Numbered from the stretch's first letter, positions 24,635-33,276 are shown. The stretch is DNA of 44,297 nucleotides from Xinfangfangia pollutisoli (GCF_020179405.1 NZ_JAICBZ010000028.1:1-44297), one strand, 5' to 3'. Program-made: numbers and translations. Notes: generated from the sequence alone by a model not told the origin.

Positions 24635-26032
24635 ATGCAAAGCCTGAGTACCCAAATCGCCCGGTGGAGCGCGGGTCTGACCTTTGCTGACCTGCCCGCC
24701 GAGGTGATGAACAATACAAAGCTGCGCATTCTCGATCTGCTGGGAGTGATGATCGGATCCGCCGGGCATGCCACCGTCGCCGCGGCCCGCCTGGCCGCGG
24801 CGGAAGAGGGCGGTCGCGGGGCGCATCCCCTGAGTTTCGGGGCCGAGACCTCGGCCCCCGGCGCGGCATTCGTGAACGGCGTCGCCTCGGCCGTTCTGGA
24901 ATTCGACGACACGCATCTGACGACGAACATCCACCCGACCGGGGTGATCCTGTCGGCCTGCCTTCCGCTGCTGCAAAAGCGCGCGGTCTCTGGCCCGGCG
25001 CTGATCGCGGCGGTGGCGGTGGGGTCAGAGGTGGCCTGCCGCCTGGGCCTTGTCTCGCCCGTCCGGCTGCATGAGGTGGGGCTGCATCCGACCAGCCTGT
25101 TCGGCATCTTCGGGGCCGCCTGCGCCGCCGGCCGGTTACGGGGGGTGACGGCGCAGGGCATCGCCGATGCTCTGGGCGCCTCGGCCAGCCTGTCGGCAGG
25201 CTCCATCGCCTCGTTCCAGGACGGCACGGACACCAAGACCCTGCATGTGGGCTTCGCCGCCGCTTCCGCGCTGCGGGCGGTCGCCTTGGCAGCCCAGGGT
25301 CTAAGCGGCCCCGCAGAGGCGTTCGAGGGCAAGTTCGGCTGGTATCGCAGCCATATCCAGGCAGCGCCCGAATTCCGCTTCGATCTGGCGACAGAGGGGC
25401 TGGGATCGCGCTGGCACCTTCTGGACATCGCGCCGAAGCTGCACCCCTGCGCCTATACGATGATCCCGTTCATCGCGGCGGCCCTGGCCCTGCGCGAGAA
25501 GATTGGCGGCGACATCGGGCGGATCGCCTCTGTCACCTGCGAGATCATGCCGCGTTCGTTCGGGATCGTCTGCGAACCCGTGGCCGAGAAGCGGCGCCCC
25601 AGGACCTCTTGGCACGGGCGGATCAGCCTTCAGCACACCGTGGCCGAGGCGCTGGCGCGGGGCCGGTTCGACAAGACGGCCTATTCCGTCGCCGCCCTGA
25701 CCGATCCTGCGATCAACGCGCTGGCCGACAAGGTGGGCTACACGGCCGATCCCGTGGCCGCCGCGGACCTGACCCGGTCACGTGCCGTGATCCATCTAGA
25801 TCTGACCGACGGCCGCCGCATCACCCATACGGTGGAAGACATGCGCGGCACTGCCCGAAATCCTGCGACCGAGGCGGATTATCGGGCGAAGTTCCGGGCC
25901 AATACCAGCGACATGCTGGAAGACAAGCTGGGCGACCGGATGGCCGAGCGCATTCTGGACCTGGACCGCGTGGACAATGTCGATGCGCTTCTGGCGCCGC
26001 TGCGCGGGAACGTCTTCGCTCTGGCGCGCTGA
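24635..26032 (+). CDS. MmgE/PrpD family protein
   Basis: A 465-residue member of the MmgE/PrpD family, which includes 2-methylcitrate dehydratase, cis-aconitate decarboxylase and iminodisuccinate epimerase. Features include an N-terminal all-helical domain with LRILDLLGVMIG, the segment FVNGVASAVLEFDDTH, the stretch LHEVGLHPTSLFGIFGAA, and KLHPCAYTMIPFIAAAL in the second half. Length fits. It lies between tctC and tctB of set 4, so it probably acts on the acid imported by that transporter, for example as a dehydratase, epimerase or decarboxylase of a dicarboxylate or tricarboxylate. Confidence 0.93.
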   Translation: MQSLSTQIARWSAGLTFADLPAEVMNNTKLRILDLLGVMIGSAGHATVAAARLAAAEEGGRGAHPLSFGAETSAPGAAFVNGVASAVLEFDDTHLTTNIHPTGVILSACLPLLQKRAVSGPALIAAVAVGSEVACRLGLVSPVRLHEVGLHPTSLFGIFGAACAAGRLRGVTAQGIADALGASASLSAGSIASFQDGTDTKTLHVGFAAASALRAVALAAQGLSGPAEAFEGKFGWYRSHIQAAPEFRFDLATEGLGSRWHLLDIAPKLHPCAYTMIPFIAAALALREKIGGDIGRIASVTCEIMPRSFGIVCEPVAEKRRPRTSWHGRISLQHTVAEALARGRFDKTAYSVAALTDPAINALADKVGYTADPVAAADLTRSRAVIHLDLTDGRRITHTVEDMRGTARNPATEADYRAKFRANTSDMLEDKLGDRMAERILDLDRVDNVDALLAPLRGNVFALAR

Positions 26033-26097
26033 CGGGTCACAGTCTGCCCGATGGGCCATGGCGCCCGCGCCGCATCCGCCCTGGGGAGGGGCCGAGA

Positions 26098-26547
26098 ATG
26101 AACAATGCCGAAACACTCGCCGCGGTGATCTTCCTCGTATTCGGGGCGATCACGGTCGTCCTGGGCGTCGGGTACGGCACGGGCAGCGCGGGCGCCCTGG
26201 GGCCGGGCGCGCTGCCCGTCGTGGCCGGAGGGGGGCTGATCCTTCTGGGCTTCCTTCAACTGGCGCGCGCCTTGCGGGCTGCCCCATCGGCCCCGCGCGC
26301 CTTTGCCCGGGCCGAGCTGCGGCCGCTTCTGGTGATCCTGGCCGCCGTCGCCGCCTTCGGCCTGTTGATCGCGCCCTTCGGTCTGATCCCGGCCCTGACC
26401 GTCCTGGTCCTGATCGCCTGGTTCGCCCATGGCAGCGGCAAGCCGGTCGAGCTGGGGGTGATCGTGATTGTCACGCTGGCTCTGAACCTGGCCATCTTCC
26501 ACTGGGGCCTTGGCATCCCCTTCCGCCTGTTCGCCTGGAGCCTGTGA
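26098..26547 (+). CDS. tctB: TTT transporter small membrane subunit TctB (set 4)
   Basis: A 149-residue hydrophobic TctB protein with GPGALP at 35-40 in place of the GPG-aromatic-P of the other three, and about four membrane segments. The start at 26098 has GGGGAGGGG upstream. Its stop overlaps the tctA start as TGATG. Confidence 0.92.
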   Translation: MNNAETLAAVIFLVFGAITVVLGVGYGTGSAGALGPGALPVVAGGGLILLGFLQLARALRAAPSAPRAFARAELRPLLVILAAVAAFGLLIAPFGLIPALTVLVLIAWFAHGSGKPVELGVIVIVTLALNLAIFHWGLGIPFRLFAWSL

Positions 26548-28043
26548 TGGATCTTCTGCCCAACCTGGCCTTGGGCCTGCAAGTCGCCTTTTCTCCGATC
26601 AACCTGATGTACTGCCTGATGGGCGTGACCCTGGGCACCGCGATCGGCGTGCTGCCGGGGGTGGGGCCGATCATCACCATCTCGCTTCTCCTTCCCCTGA
26701 CTTTCGGCCTGCCGCCCGAGGCGTCGATCATCCTTCTGGCCGGAATCTACTACGGCGCGGCCTATGGCGGATCGACCACCTCGATCCTGGTCAACCTTCC
26801 GGGCGAGGCGGCCTCGGCCGTCACCTGCATCGACGGGCACCAGATGACGCGGCAGGGCCGCGCGGGGTCGGCGCTGGCCATTGCGGCGCTGGGATCGTTC
26901 TTCGCGGGCACTGTCGGCACCTTGCTGATTGCGCTGGCCGGGCCGCCTTTGGCCAGCATCGCCATCCGCTTCGGTGCGGCGGAATATGCGGCGCTGGTCT
27001 TCTGCGCCCTGATCACCACCGCCTCCATGACGCGCGGCGGCGCCGTGAAGGGGATCGGCGTCACGCTGCTGGGCGTGATCTTCGGGCTGGCAGGCGCCGA
27101 TGTCTCGACCGGGATCTTCCGCTTCGACTTTGGCATCCTTGAACTGCGCGACGGGATCGACTTCGCCGTGCTGGCCGTGGGCCTTTTCGCGGTGGCCGAG
27201 ATCATCGGCAACATCGCGCAGGGCGAGGAGAATGTCGTCAGTCAGCAGAAGCTTGGCCGCCTTTGGCCCACGCGCGACGATTTCCGCCGCGCCTGGCCCG
27301 CAGTGCTTCGCGGCACGGGCATCGGCGCGGTCCTGGGCGTCCTGCCCGGCGCCGGCCTGGCGATGAGTTCCTTCTCGGCCTACATGCTGGAGAAAAGCAT
27401 CGCGCGCGAGCCGGAGCGTTTCGGCAAGGGCGCCGTGGAAGGGGTTGCCGCCCCGGAATCCGCCAACAATGCCGCCTCGCAGACCGCCTTCATTCCGACG
27501 CTGCTGCTGTCGGTGCCGGGCAGCCCGGTGATGGCGCTGATGCTGGGGGCCTTCATGATCCACGGCATCTCGCCCGGTCCCCGGATGATGACGGAACACG
27601 CCCCGCTGTTCTGGGGCCTGGTTGCCTCGATGTGGGTGGGCAACCTGATGTTGGTCGTGCTGAACCTGCCCTTGATCGGCCTCTGGGTGCGGCTGCTGCG
27701 GGTGCCCTATCACTGGCTGTTCGTCTTCGTGCTGGCCTTCGCCTGCGTCGGCGTCTTCAGCACCGGCGCCTCGGTATTCGACATCTACGCGCTCGTCTTC
27801 TTCGGCCTTCTGGGCTATCTGCTGAAGGCCGCCGGCTGCAGCCCGGCGCTGTTCATCCTGGGCTTCATCCTGGGTCCGATGTTCGAAGAGCATTTCCGCC
27901 GCGCCATGACCCTGTCGCGGGGCGATCCGACGATCTTCCTGCAGCGCCCGATCAGCCTGACCTTCGTGCTGATCGGCCTGGCCGTCCTGCTGGCCACCAT
28001 GTCCTCGTTCATCCGCAAGGGGCGGGCGGAGGCGACCGACTGA
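26547..28043 (+). CDS. tctA: TTT transporter large membrane subunit TctA (set 4)
   Basis: A 498-residue TctA permease subunit with GVLPGVGPIITISLLLP in the first half and GVLPGAGLAM then NNAASQTAFIPTLLLSVPGS in the second. The latter segment differs from the GIPSN/GLPSN of sets 1-3, suggesting a different ligand path or ancestry. It is translationally coupled to tctB and ends the transporter block. No clear terminator follows. Confidence 0.95.
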   Translation: MDLLPNLALGLQVAFSPINLMYCLMGVTLGTAIGVLPGVGPIITISLLLPLTFGLPPEASIILLAGIYYGAAYGGSTTSILVNLPGEAASAVTCIDGHQMTRQGRAGSALAIAALGSFFAGTVGTLLIALAGPPLASIAIRFGAAEYAALVFCALITTASMTRGGAVKGIGVTLLGVIFGLAGADVSTGIFRFDFGILELRDGIDFAVLAVGLFAVAEIIGNIAQGEENVVSQQKLGRLWPTRDDFRRAWPAVLRGTGIGAVLGVLPGAGLAMSSFSAYMLEKSIAREPERFGKGAVEGVAAPESANNAASQTAFIPTLLLSVPGSPVMALMLGAFMIHGISPGPRMMTEHAPLFWGLVASMWVGNLMLVVLNLPLIGLWVRLLRVPYHWLFVFVLAFACVGVFSTGASVFDIYALVFFGLLGYLLKAAGCSPALFILGFILGPMFEEHFRRAMTLSRGDPTIFLQRPISLTFVLIGLAVLLATMSSFIRKGRAEATD

Positions 28044-28404
28044 AGCGGACCGCAGGACGATCCATTTGCCGCAAAAGCATTGCGAGCGGCTGGGTTTAGG
28101 GAACAGCGGACCAGAACGCGCGATCGGGGGGCGTTGCCAACCCGGCCGCAATCGTCCCGCGTTGGGCCCGCATCACAAGCCTGGTTCGCTGCGGTGCGCG
28201 CCGAATGTCAGCGGTCAGGAACTGTGCCTCTGCCGCGCACTCTGGCGTCGGACGCCGGGTTTGGGGCCATTCTGGGCCGGATACGGCATACGGAAGAAGT
28301 CCTTGACCTGGGTAGCAGCACCGCAACGCGAATGACCGCTTCGGAAAAGCTGCCGCAGGCAAGGCGCCCGACCCTGAACGGCAAGATTGGACCATGCCGT
28401 GCGC
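28044..28404. other. Intergenic stretch without a recognisable gene
   Basis: This 361-bp stretch lies between convergent tctA (set 4) and the LysR gene. Open frames here have no ribosome site and no family-like sequence. It contains AATGACCGCTTCGG (28331-28344), which recurs with one change at 30589-30602 on the far side of the LysR/SDR module. It may be the residue of an old insertion. Confidence 0.5.
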
Positions 28405-29313
28405 TTACACCGTGATCGCCACACCAGGGCCAGCCCCCTCTTTCACCATGGCGAGAAACGCCTTGAACCCCGCCGATGGGTTGCGTCGTCCGGGGTAATA
28501 CAGGCTGAAGCCCGGTCGGGGCGGGGTCCAGTCGTCCAGCAGGCGGAGCAGACGCCCGGCGGCGATGTCATCTGCCACGTCTTGTTCCATGAAGAACCCG
28601 ATGCCGGCGCCGCACAAGACGGCGGTGCGGGCGATGGCGGCCTCGTCCAGGGTCAGGCGGCCCTGCGCCTCGATCTGAACGGCGTCGCCGTCGCGCTGGA
28701 ACGACCAGCGGAACAGCGCACCGTTGGGCAGGCGCACGCGGATGCAATCGCGCAACGGCAGATCGGCCGGGGTCAGGGGCGTGCCATGTTGCGCCAGCCA
28801 GCCCGGCGATGCGACCACGGCATAGCGCTGCGGTTGCCCCAGCGGCAGGGCGATCATGTCGCGCGGAACCAGATCGGCGGGGCGGATGCCCAGGTCGAAC
28901 CCCTCGGCCACGATGTCGATCAGCCGCCCCTCGGTGACCAGATCCACCTGCATGTCGGGGTATCGGCGCAGGAAGGTCAGGACCAGCGGCGCGATCTCTC
29001 GTCCCGCCTGAACCGAGGCGTTGATGCGCAACAGCCCCGACGGGGTCCGGCGCTGCGACCGCACCGTCTCCATCGCCCCGCGAATCTCGGCCACGGCCGG
29101 GGCGATGCGGTCGACGAAGGCGCGGCCGGCATCGCTCAGCGACACACTGCGCGTGGTGCGGTTGAACAGACGCACGCCAAGCGTGGCCTCCAGCCGCGCG
29201 ATGGCATGTGACAGCGCGGTGTTCGACATGCCCAGATCCAGCGCCGCCGCCCGGAACGATCCGCGCCGTGCGATGGCCAGCACCGCTTCCAGCCCCTTCA
29301 ACCCATGGTCCAT
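28405..29313 (-). CDS. LysR-family transcriptional regulator
   Basis: A 302-residue LysR regulator of normal length. The N-terminal winged helix ([35 protein letters not shown], shown here as separate helices around residues 7-40) and [17 protein letters not shown] are typical, followed by a periplasmic-binding-like effector domain. It diverges from the NTF2-like/SDR pair over 99 bp, in which TTAT-N7-ATAA (29345-29359) is a T-N11-A candidate site. It probably controls that pair. Confidence 0.93.
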   Translation of the reverse strand: MDHGLKGLEAVLAIARRGSFRAAALDLGMSNTALSHAIARLEATLGVRLFNRTTRSVSLSDAGRAFVDRIAPAVAEIRGAMETVRSQRRTPSGLLRINASVQAGREIAPLVLTFLRRYPDMQVDLVTEGRLIDIVAEGFDLGIRPADLVPRDMIALPLGQPQRYAVVASPGWLAQHGTPLTPADLPLRDCIRVRLPNGALFRWSFQRDGDAVQIEAQGRLTLDEAAIARTAVLCGAGIGFFMEQDVADDIAAGRLLRLLDDWTPPRPGFSLYYPGRRNPSAGFKAFLAMVKEGAGPGVAITV

Positions 29314-29344
29314 TGTCCCGATCCTGTCATCCGAAGATGCCAGT

Positions 29345-29359
29345 TTATCCTGATTATAA
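29345..29359. promoter_or_regulatory. Candidate LysR binding site (T-N11-A)
   Basis: TTATCCTGATTATAA fits the LysR T-N11-A rule, with four-base arms, and is the most AT-rich part of the divergent spacer between the LysR gene and the NTF2-like gene. Confidence 0.4.
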
Positions 29360-29412
29360 GTATGACCGTCCAGCGCTATGTCGAGATCAGCAGAACCTTC
29401 GAGGACCAAACC

Positions 29413-29733
29413 ATGCAGCTGCCCCACCCCATCCAGACCTATTTCACCGCCCTCGCGCCGCAGGATGGCGACGCCTTTGCCGCCGCATTCGCCCCCGACG
29501 CCATCGTCCATGACGAGGGCCAAAGCCATTGCGGACCACAGGCGATCCGCGCGTGGTGGCTTGCCTCAAAGGCAAAGTATCGCCACCGCGCTGTGCCGCT
29601 GGACGCAGCCGAAACCGCAGGCAAGACCATCGTCCGGGCGACCGTTACCGGTGATTTCCAGGGTAGTCCTGCGGTGCTGACATTCACCTTTGGTCTGGCC
29701 GGCGACCGCATCTGCGATCTGGAGATCGGCTGA
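29413..29733 (+). CDS. NTF2-like/SnoaL-type small protein
   Basis: A 106-residue protein of the nuclear transport factor 2-like superfamily: [30 protein letters not shown] gives the helix-loop-sheet opening, and the C-terminus ends in a strand motif ([14 protein letters not shown]). Such proteins often act as scaffolds or small isomerases. It overlaps the SDR gene as TGATG, so the two are made together. Function unknown. Confidence 0.82.
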   Translation: MQLPHPIQTYFTALAPQDGDAFAAAFAPDAIVHDEGQSHCGPQAIRAWWLASKAKYRHRAVPLDAAETAGKTIVRATVTGDFQGSPAVLTFTFGLAGDRICDLEIG

Positions 29734-30509
29734 TGTCGGCGTTCCTGACGCTCAAGGGCAAGCGCGCCCTGATCACCGGCGGCACGCAGGGTGCGGGCGC
29801 GGCCACGGTGTCGCTGTTCCATGAGCTTGGCGCGCAGACCCTGACCGTGGCGCGCAACCCTGTCGATCTTCCCGACGCGCTGTTCGTCGCCGCCGATCTG
29901 ACCACCCCCGAAGGCTGCGACGCGGTCGCCAGGGCCGTGCGGGACCGGATGGGCGGCACCGACATCATCGTCCACATGCTGGGCGGCTCATCCGCGCAGG
30001 GCGGCGGCTTCACGGCCCTGGGCGATACGGAATGGCAGGCTGAACTGGCGCTGAACCTGATGCCGGCCGTGCGGCTGGACCGGGCACTTGTTCCGGGCAT
30101 GATCGCGCAGGGGGCCGGCGTGGTGATTCATGTCACCTCCATTCAGCGCCTGTTGCCGCTGCCCGAGGCGACCACCGCCTATGCCGCCTCGAAGGCCGCG
30201 CTGTCAGTCTATAGCAAGAGCCTGTCCAAGGAGGTTTCGCCCAAAGGCGTGCGCGTTGTGCGCGTGGCCCCGGGCTGGATCGAGACCGAAGCCTCGGTCC
30301 GGCTGGCTGAACGCGTGGCCCGCGACGCGGGCACGGATCTTGACGGAGGGCGGCGGATCATCATGGACAGCCTGGGCGGCATCCCGATCGGTCGGCCGTC
30401 GAAACCGGCTGAAATCGCGAATCTGATTGCCTTCCTCGCCTCGGATCGCGCAGCCACGATCACCGGAACCGAATATGTCATCGATGGAGGGACGGTGCCG
30501 ACGGCGTAG
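29733..30509 (+). CDS. SDR-family oxidoreductase
   Basis: A 258-residue classical short-chain dehydrogenase/reductase. The cofactor motif TGGTQGAG is near residues 15-22, and the catalytic serine and YxxxK are in TSIQRL and YAASK. The C-terminus IDGGTVPTA is typical. It is translationally coupled to the NTF2-like gene and divergent from the LysR regulator, a common layout. Substrate unknown. Confidence 0.93.
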   Translation: MSAFLTLKGKRALITGGTQGAGAATVSLFHELGAQTLTVARNPVDLPDALFVAADLTTPEGCDAVARAVRDRMGGTDIIVHMLGGSSAQGGGFTALGDTEWQAELALNLMPAVRLDRALVPGMIAQGAGVVIHVTSIQRLLPLPEATTAYAASKAALSVYSKSLSKEVSPKGVRVVRVAPGWIETEASVRLAERVARDAGTDLDGGRRIIMDSLGGIPIGRPSKPAEIANLIAFLASDRAATITGTEYVIDGGTVPTA

Positions 30510-30606
30510 TGACCGCAGCAATCGGTTGTCGGCTGCCCGCGGGAGTGGCCGTTTTGGGGGACCACGCCGCAGCGTCTGACGCGGTACGAATGCCCGCTTC
30601 GGGCCA

Positions 30607-30628
30607 GTCGGCAGAGGATTCTGCCGAC
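30607..30628. terminator. Hairpin between convergent SDR and integrase genes
   Basis: A perfect 9-bp inverted repeat (GTCGGCAGA and its complement) with a 4-base loop lies between the stop codons at 30509 and 30640. No T-tract follows on either strand. Confidence 0.45.
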
Positions 30629-30639
30629 CGGCGTCGGGG

Positions 30640-31272
30640 CTAAAGGTCTATCCCCTCTGACAGCGTCAGGGCGTCATCAAGATCGACGCCGAGGTAGCGA
30701 ACTGTGCTGTCCATCTTGCTGTGGCCCAGCAAAAGCTGAACCGCACGCAGGTTGCCCGTCTTCTTGTAGATCTGGGCCACCTTCGTCCGACGCTTCGAAT
30801 GTGTGCCATAGGCGCTCGGCTCAAGCCCGATCGACGTAACCCATCCGCGCAGGATGCGTGCATACTGGCGCGTCGACAGATGCGGGCTGTGGTGAAGGCG
30901 GCTGGGCCAAAGATATTCCAGCCCAAGCATCTCGGGATCGGCGATCCAGCGTTCAAGCGACTGGCGCGTCGTCTCGGTGATTTCGAAACGCACCGGCCTT
31001 CCTGTCTTGCTCTGGGTGACTGATGTACGTTCCTTCACCCTTCCCGCTGCAAAGACGTCGCGGACCTTCAGGCAGACCAGGTCACAGCCCCGAAGCTTGC
31101 TGTCCACGGCCGTGTTGAACAGCGCAAGGTCGCGGCGGTTGTCCGCCATCTCCAGGCGGACGCGGATCGACCAGACGTGTTTGGGCAGCAGGGGGCGCTT
31201 CTGACCAATGATGCGTCCCTTGTTCCAGGCGGGACGTTCAGGATGGATCGCAGGAAGAGTGTTGGTGGACAT
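30640..31272 (-). CDS. Short tyrosine recombinase/integrase
   Basis: A 210-residue protein consisting essentially of the catalytic domain of a tyrosine recombinase. The full active-site set is present: R61 (KLRGCDL), K89 (QSKTGRP), H158 and R161 (THSKR), H184 (LLGHS) and Y193 (VRYLGV). The usual N-terminal SAM-like core-binding domain is missing or very short, so it is shorter than phage integrases. The start at 31272 has GGGAGGT upstream. It lies about 1.1 kb from a tRNA-Ser gene, a usual integration target, but no phage or element genes remain beside it. It may be a stand-alone recombinase or the remnant of an island. Confidence 0.88.
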   Translation of the reverse strand: MSTNTLPAIHPERPAWNKGRIIGQKRPLLPKHVWSIRVRLEMADNRRDLALFNTAVDSKLRGCDLVCLKVRDVFAAGRVKERTSVTQSKTGRPVRFEITETTRQSLERWIADPEMLGLEYLWPSRLHHSPHLSTRQYARILRGWVTSIGLEPSAYGTHSKRRTKVAQIYKKTGNLRAVQLLLGHSKMDSTVRYLGVDLDDALTLSEGIDL

Positions 31273-31334
31273 GGCGTTACCTCCCGTCCTCCTGCCCCGC
31301 CCTGACTTCGGATGATCCGACGGGATAGATGGTA

Positions 31335-31697
31335 TCATCGGATGCCCGAGCAGCGCGATGCCGTCTCGCAGGCGGGAAGCCGACGTTCTCTCTCGAAGAA
31401 ACAACGTCTGCTGCCTGGCAATTCCGCGCCGCGAGGTATGGCGCCAACCGCCGGCCTCACCTGTCTCGGCCGCCGGGATGCCTTAACCCGCCAAACGTCA
31501 CGGTTGCTGCGCCGCCGCATGGCGGTTCCGAGCCCTTTGCGGGCGCCCTGCTGCACGCTTGGTTCAGGCTGGGATGTCCAGTTAAGTGTCAGCCAAGCGA
31601 TGCAAGTCAAAATCAGAATGGACAGGCCAATTGCGATCATAAGTTGCCCGGCACGGCCAGCCTGAGACTTCCCGACGCGTGAGAACTCTTCGTTCAT
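31335..31697 (-). CDS. Possible small membrane protein, doubtful
   Basis: A 120-codon frame starting MNEEFSRVGKSQ with one clear membrane segment (LMIAIGLSILILTCIAWLTL). The first 60 residues look protein-like and lie in AT-richer DNA, but the rest is arginine-rich and may be noise from a frameshift or decay. Alternative starts exist at 31718 (ATG) and 31760 (GTG). No good ribosome site. Unknown function. Confidence 0.25.
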   Translation of the reverse strand: MNEEFSRVGKSQAGRAGQLMIAIGLSILILTCIAWLTLNWTSQPEPSVQQGARKGLGTAMRRRSNRDVWRVKASRRPRQVRPAVGAIPRGAELPGSRRCFFERERRLPACETASRCSGIR

Positions 31698-31760
31698 AAA
31701 AAGAGATCCGCGCCTCATCCTTTCGGAAAAAGGCTCCGAAAGGGTGTTCCACCATGTCAC

Positions 31761-31901
31761 TCAGAAAAAGTAGCGCAGGAGCATCGGAAAAATCAGGCAT
31801 GCGACACCAAGCCAAATCAACAGAGAGCTTACGAAGAATGAGAATTCAACGATGTCTTGGCCCATGCGCCTGCACTCGTGCCGAAGAACTTTCCATTTCA
31901 T
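31761..31901 (-). CDS. Possible 46-residue membrane peptide
   Basis: A short frame starting MKWKVLRHECRRMG with a single hydrophobic segment (FFVSSLLIWLGVACLIF) and a basic N-terminus, a plausible single-span small protein. It ends immediately before the next possible small membrane frame. No convincing ribosome site is present, so this is a candidate only. Confidence 0.3.
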   Translation of the reverse strand: MKWKVLRHECRRMGQDIVEFSFFVSSLLIWLGVACLIFPMLLRYFF

Positions 31902-32350
31902 GTCGTGATATCAAAATGTTACCCGATGCTTCGATCATTTTCCAATTTTACGAACATCCGTTCTGTCCGCGGCGTCACCATCGGGACCGGTTTCTTGCTG
32001 CGGTGCCAGACGAGCGGCGACTTTGGGGAATGCGGCGAGGCCCGGCGACCGACTGCAACGGGCCGAGCCAAGCCGCGGCATAGCAGCCTTCGCCTCCCGA
32101 AACCGACGTGTCGGATCATCGAGGCAGGCTGGGGCTTACACGCGTGACAAGCCGCCGCCTTTGTCACACCTGTGCCCATGTTGCCCTGAAGACGGCAGCT
32201 GCGATCGGCCCGAGCGGCCAGCGCGCGATGGGGCCCGGAAATTCCCGCCAGGGCGATCCTGTTCGGTGCGCCCCTTTGGGAACGCAGGTGCGCGCCCGCA
32301 GGATGATTCCCGAAACAAGCCGGAAATATCGATGCACTCTGCGGAAGATA
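31902..32350. other. Stretch between small frames and tRNA-Ser without a gene
   Basis: About 450 bp with no frame that has both a ribosome site and family-like sequence. The left part (31902-31960) is AT-richer than the surroundings and the rest is normal for the window. I saw no copy of the tRNA 3' end here that would mark an attachment site. Confidence 0.5.
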
Positions 32351-32440
32351 TGGCGGACAGTGAGGGATTCGAACCCTCGAGACGGTTCCCCGCCTACACA
32401 CTTTCCAGGCGTGCGCCTTCGACCACTCGGCCAACTGTCC
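32351..32440 (-). tRNA. tRNA-Ser (anticodon GGA)
   Basis: A 90-nt serine tRNA including an encoded CCA. The 7-bp acceptor stem is GGACAGT/ACTGTCC, the D arm is TGGCCGAGTGGTCGAAGGC, the anticodon loop is CTGGAAA (GGA at 32406-32404), a long variable arm follows as expected for serine, and the T arm is GAGGG-TTCGAAT-CCCTC. Confidence 0.97.
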
Positions 32441-32450
32441 GTCGGGCGCT

Positions 32451-32478
32451 CTTATACCGGGGCGGGCGGGGACGGCAA
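32451..32478 (-). promoter_or_regulatory. Promoter of tRNA-Ser
   Basis: On the minus strand TTGCCG and TATAAG are separated by 16 bp, with the -10 box about 11 bp before the mature tRNA 5' end. Confidence 0.6.
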
Positions 32479-32527
32479 GGGGATATCAAGCGGCGGCCGG
32501 GACGCAGGGGGGCAGGCTGCAAGGCCC

Positions 32528-32548
32528 CGATCTTTCGTCGAAAGATCG
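32528..32548 (-). terminator. Hairpin after the alaX-like gene
   Basis: CGATCTTT and its complement form an 8-bp stem with a 5-base loop, 9 bp after the alaX-like stop. It is not followed by a T-run, so its role as terminator is tentative. Confidence 0.45.
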
Positions 32549-32556
32549 CCCCCCGC

Positions 32557-33276
32557 TCAATCGGCCAGCGCGATCACAACGCGGCGGTTCTGCCGGCCCT
32601 TCTTCTCGATCCGGTCGATTTCCAGCCGGCCGATCTCGGCCGTGCGCGCCACATGGGTGCCGCCGCAGGGCTGCAGATCCACTTGGGTCGTCGCCGTCCC
32701 GATCCGCACCAGCCGCACCCTGCCCTGCCCCATGGGCGGGCGCACCGACATCGTCTTCACCAGGCCCGGATTGGCCGCCAGCTCGTCGTCACCGATCCAA
32801 AGCGTGCTGACCTGCAGATCGGCCTCGACCAGCGCATTCAGACGCTCTTCCAGTGCCGCCGCGTCGCCGGGCGGGTCGGGCATGTCGAAGTCCAGCCGGC
32901 CGCGCTCGGCGCCGATCTGGCCGCCGGTCACCGGCAGCGGGACCACCACCGACAGAAGATGCAGCGCGGTATGCACGCGCATGTGGCGGTGGCGGCGGCC
33001 CCAGTCCAGCCGCTGCAGCACCTCGGTCCCCGGCGGCGGCAGGGCCAGCGGCTCGGCCGGGACCAGCACCACCGCGCCATCGGCGGCCTTGACGGTGGTG
33101 GCGATGGGCAGGCGGCCGCCCTCCCAGATCAGCCAGCCGCTGTCGCCGGGCTGGCCGCCGCCGGTCGGGTAGAACACCGACCGGTCACACAGGATGCCGC
33201 CCTCGGGCGTGTGGCCGATGACGCGGACGCGCGCCTCTTGCAGATAGGCATCGTCGCGGAACAGAAGCTCGGTCAC
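32557..33276 (-). CDS. Alanyl-tRNA editing protein (AlaX type)
   Basis: A 239-residue free-standing editing-domain protein related to the AlaRS/ThrRS second additional domain. It removes serine or glycine wrongly attached to tRNA-Ala. Zinc-site residues are visible: H102 and H106 (HTALH) and C204 and H208 (CGGTH). The size fits the medium AlaX class. The start overlaps the mechanosensitive-channel stop as ATGA, so translation is coupled. This places it at the end of a cysK-mscS-alaX operon. Confidence 0.92.
   Translation of the reverse strand: MTELLFRDDAYLQEARVRVIGHTPEGGILCDRSVFYPTGGGQPGDSGWLIWEGGRLPIATTVKAADGAVVLVPAEPLALPPPGTEVLQRLDWGRRHRHMRVHTALHLLSVVVPLPVTGGQIGAERGRLDFDMPDPPGDAAALEERLNALVEADLQVSTLWIGDDELAANPGLVKTMSVRPPMGQGRVRLVRIGTATTQVDLQPCGGTHVARTAEIGRLEIDRIEKKGRQNRRVVIALAD

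Noticed and set aside
31754-32083. A 109-codon plus-strand frame in the AT-richer pocket
   Set aside because: No ribosome site, cysteine- and arginine-rich random-looking sequence, and it runs across the more plausible minus-strand membrane frame.
30510-32350. An attachment site copy of the tRNA-Ser 3' end beside the integrase
   Set aside because: I looked for the T-arm and acceptor sequence on both strands and saw no second copy in this window.
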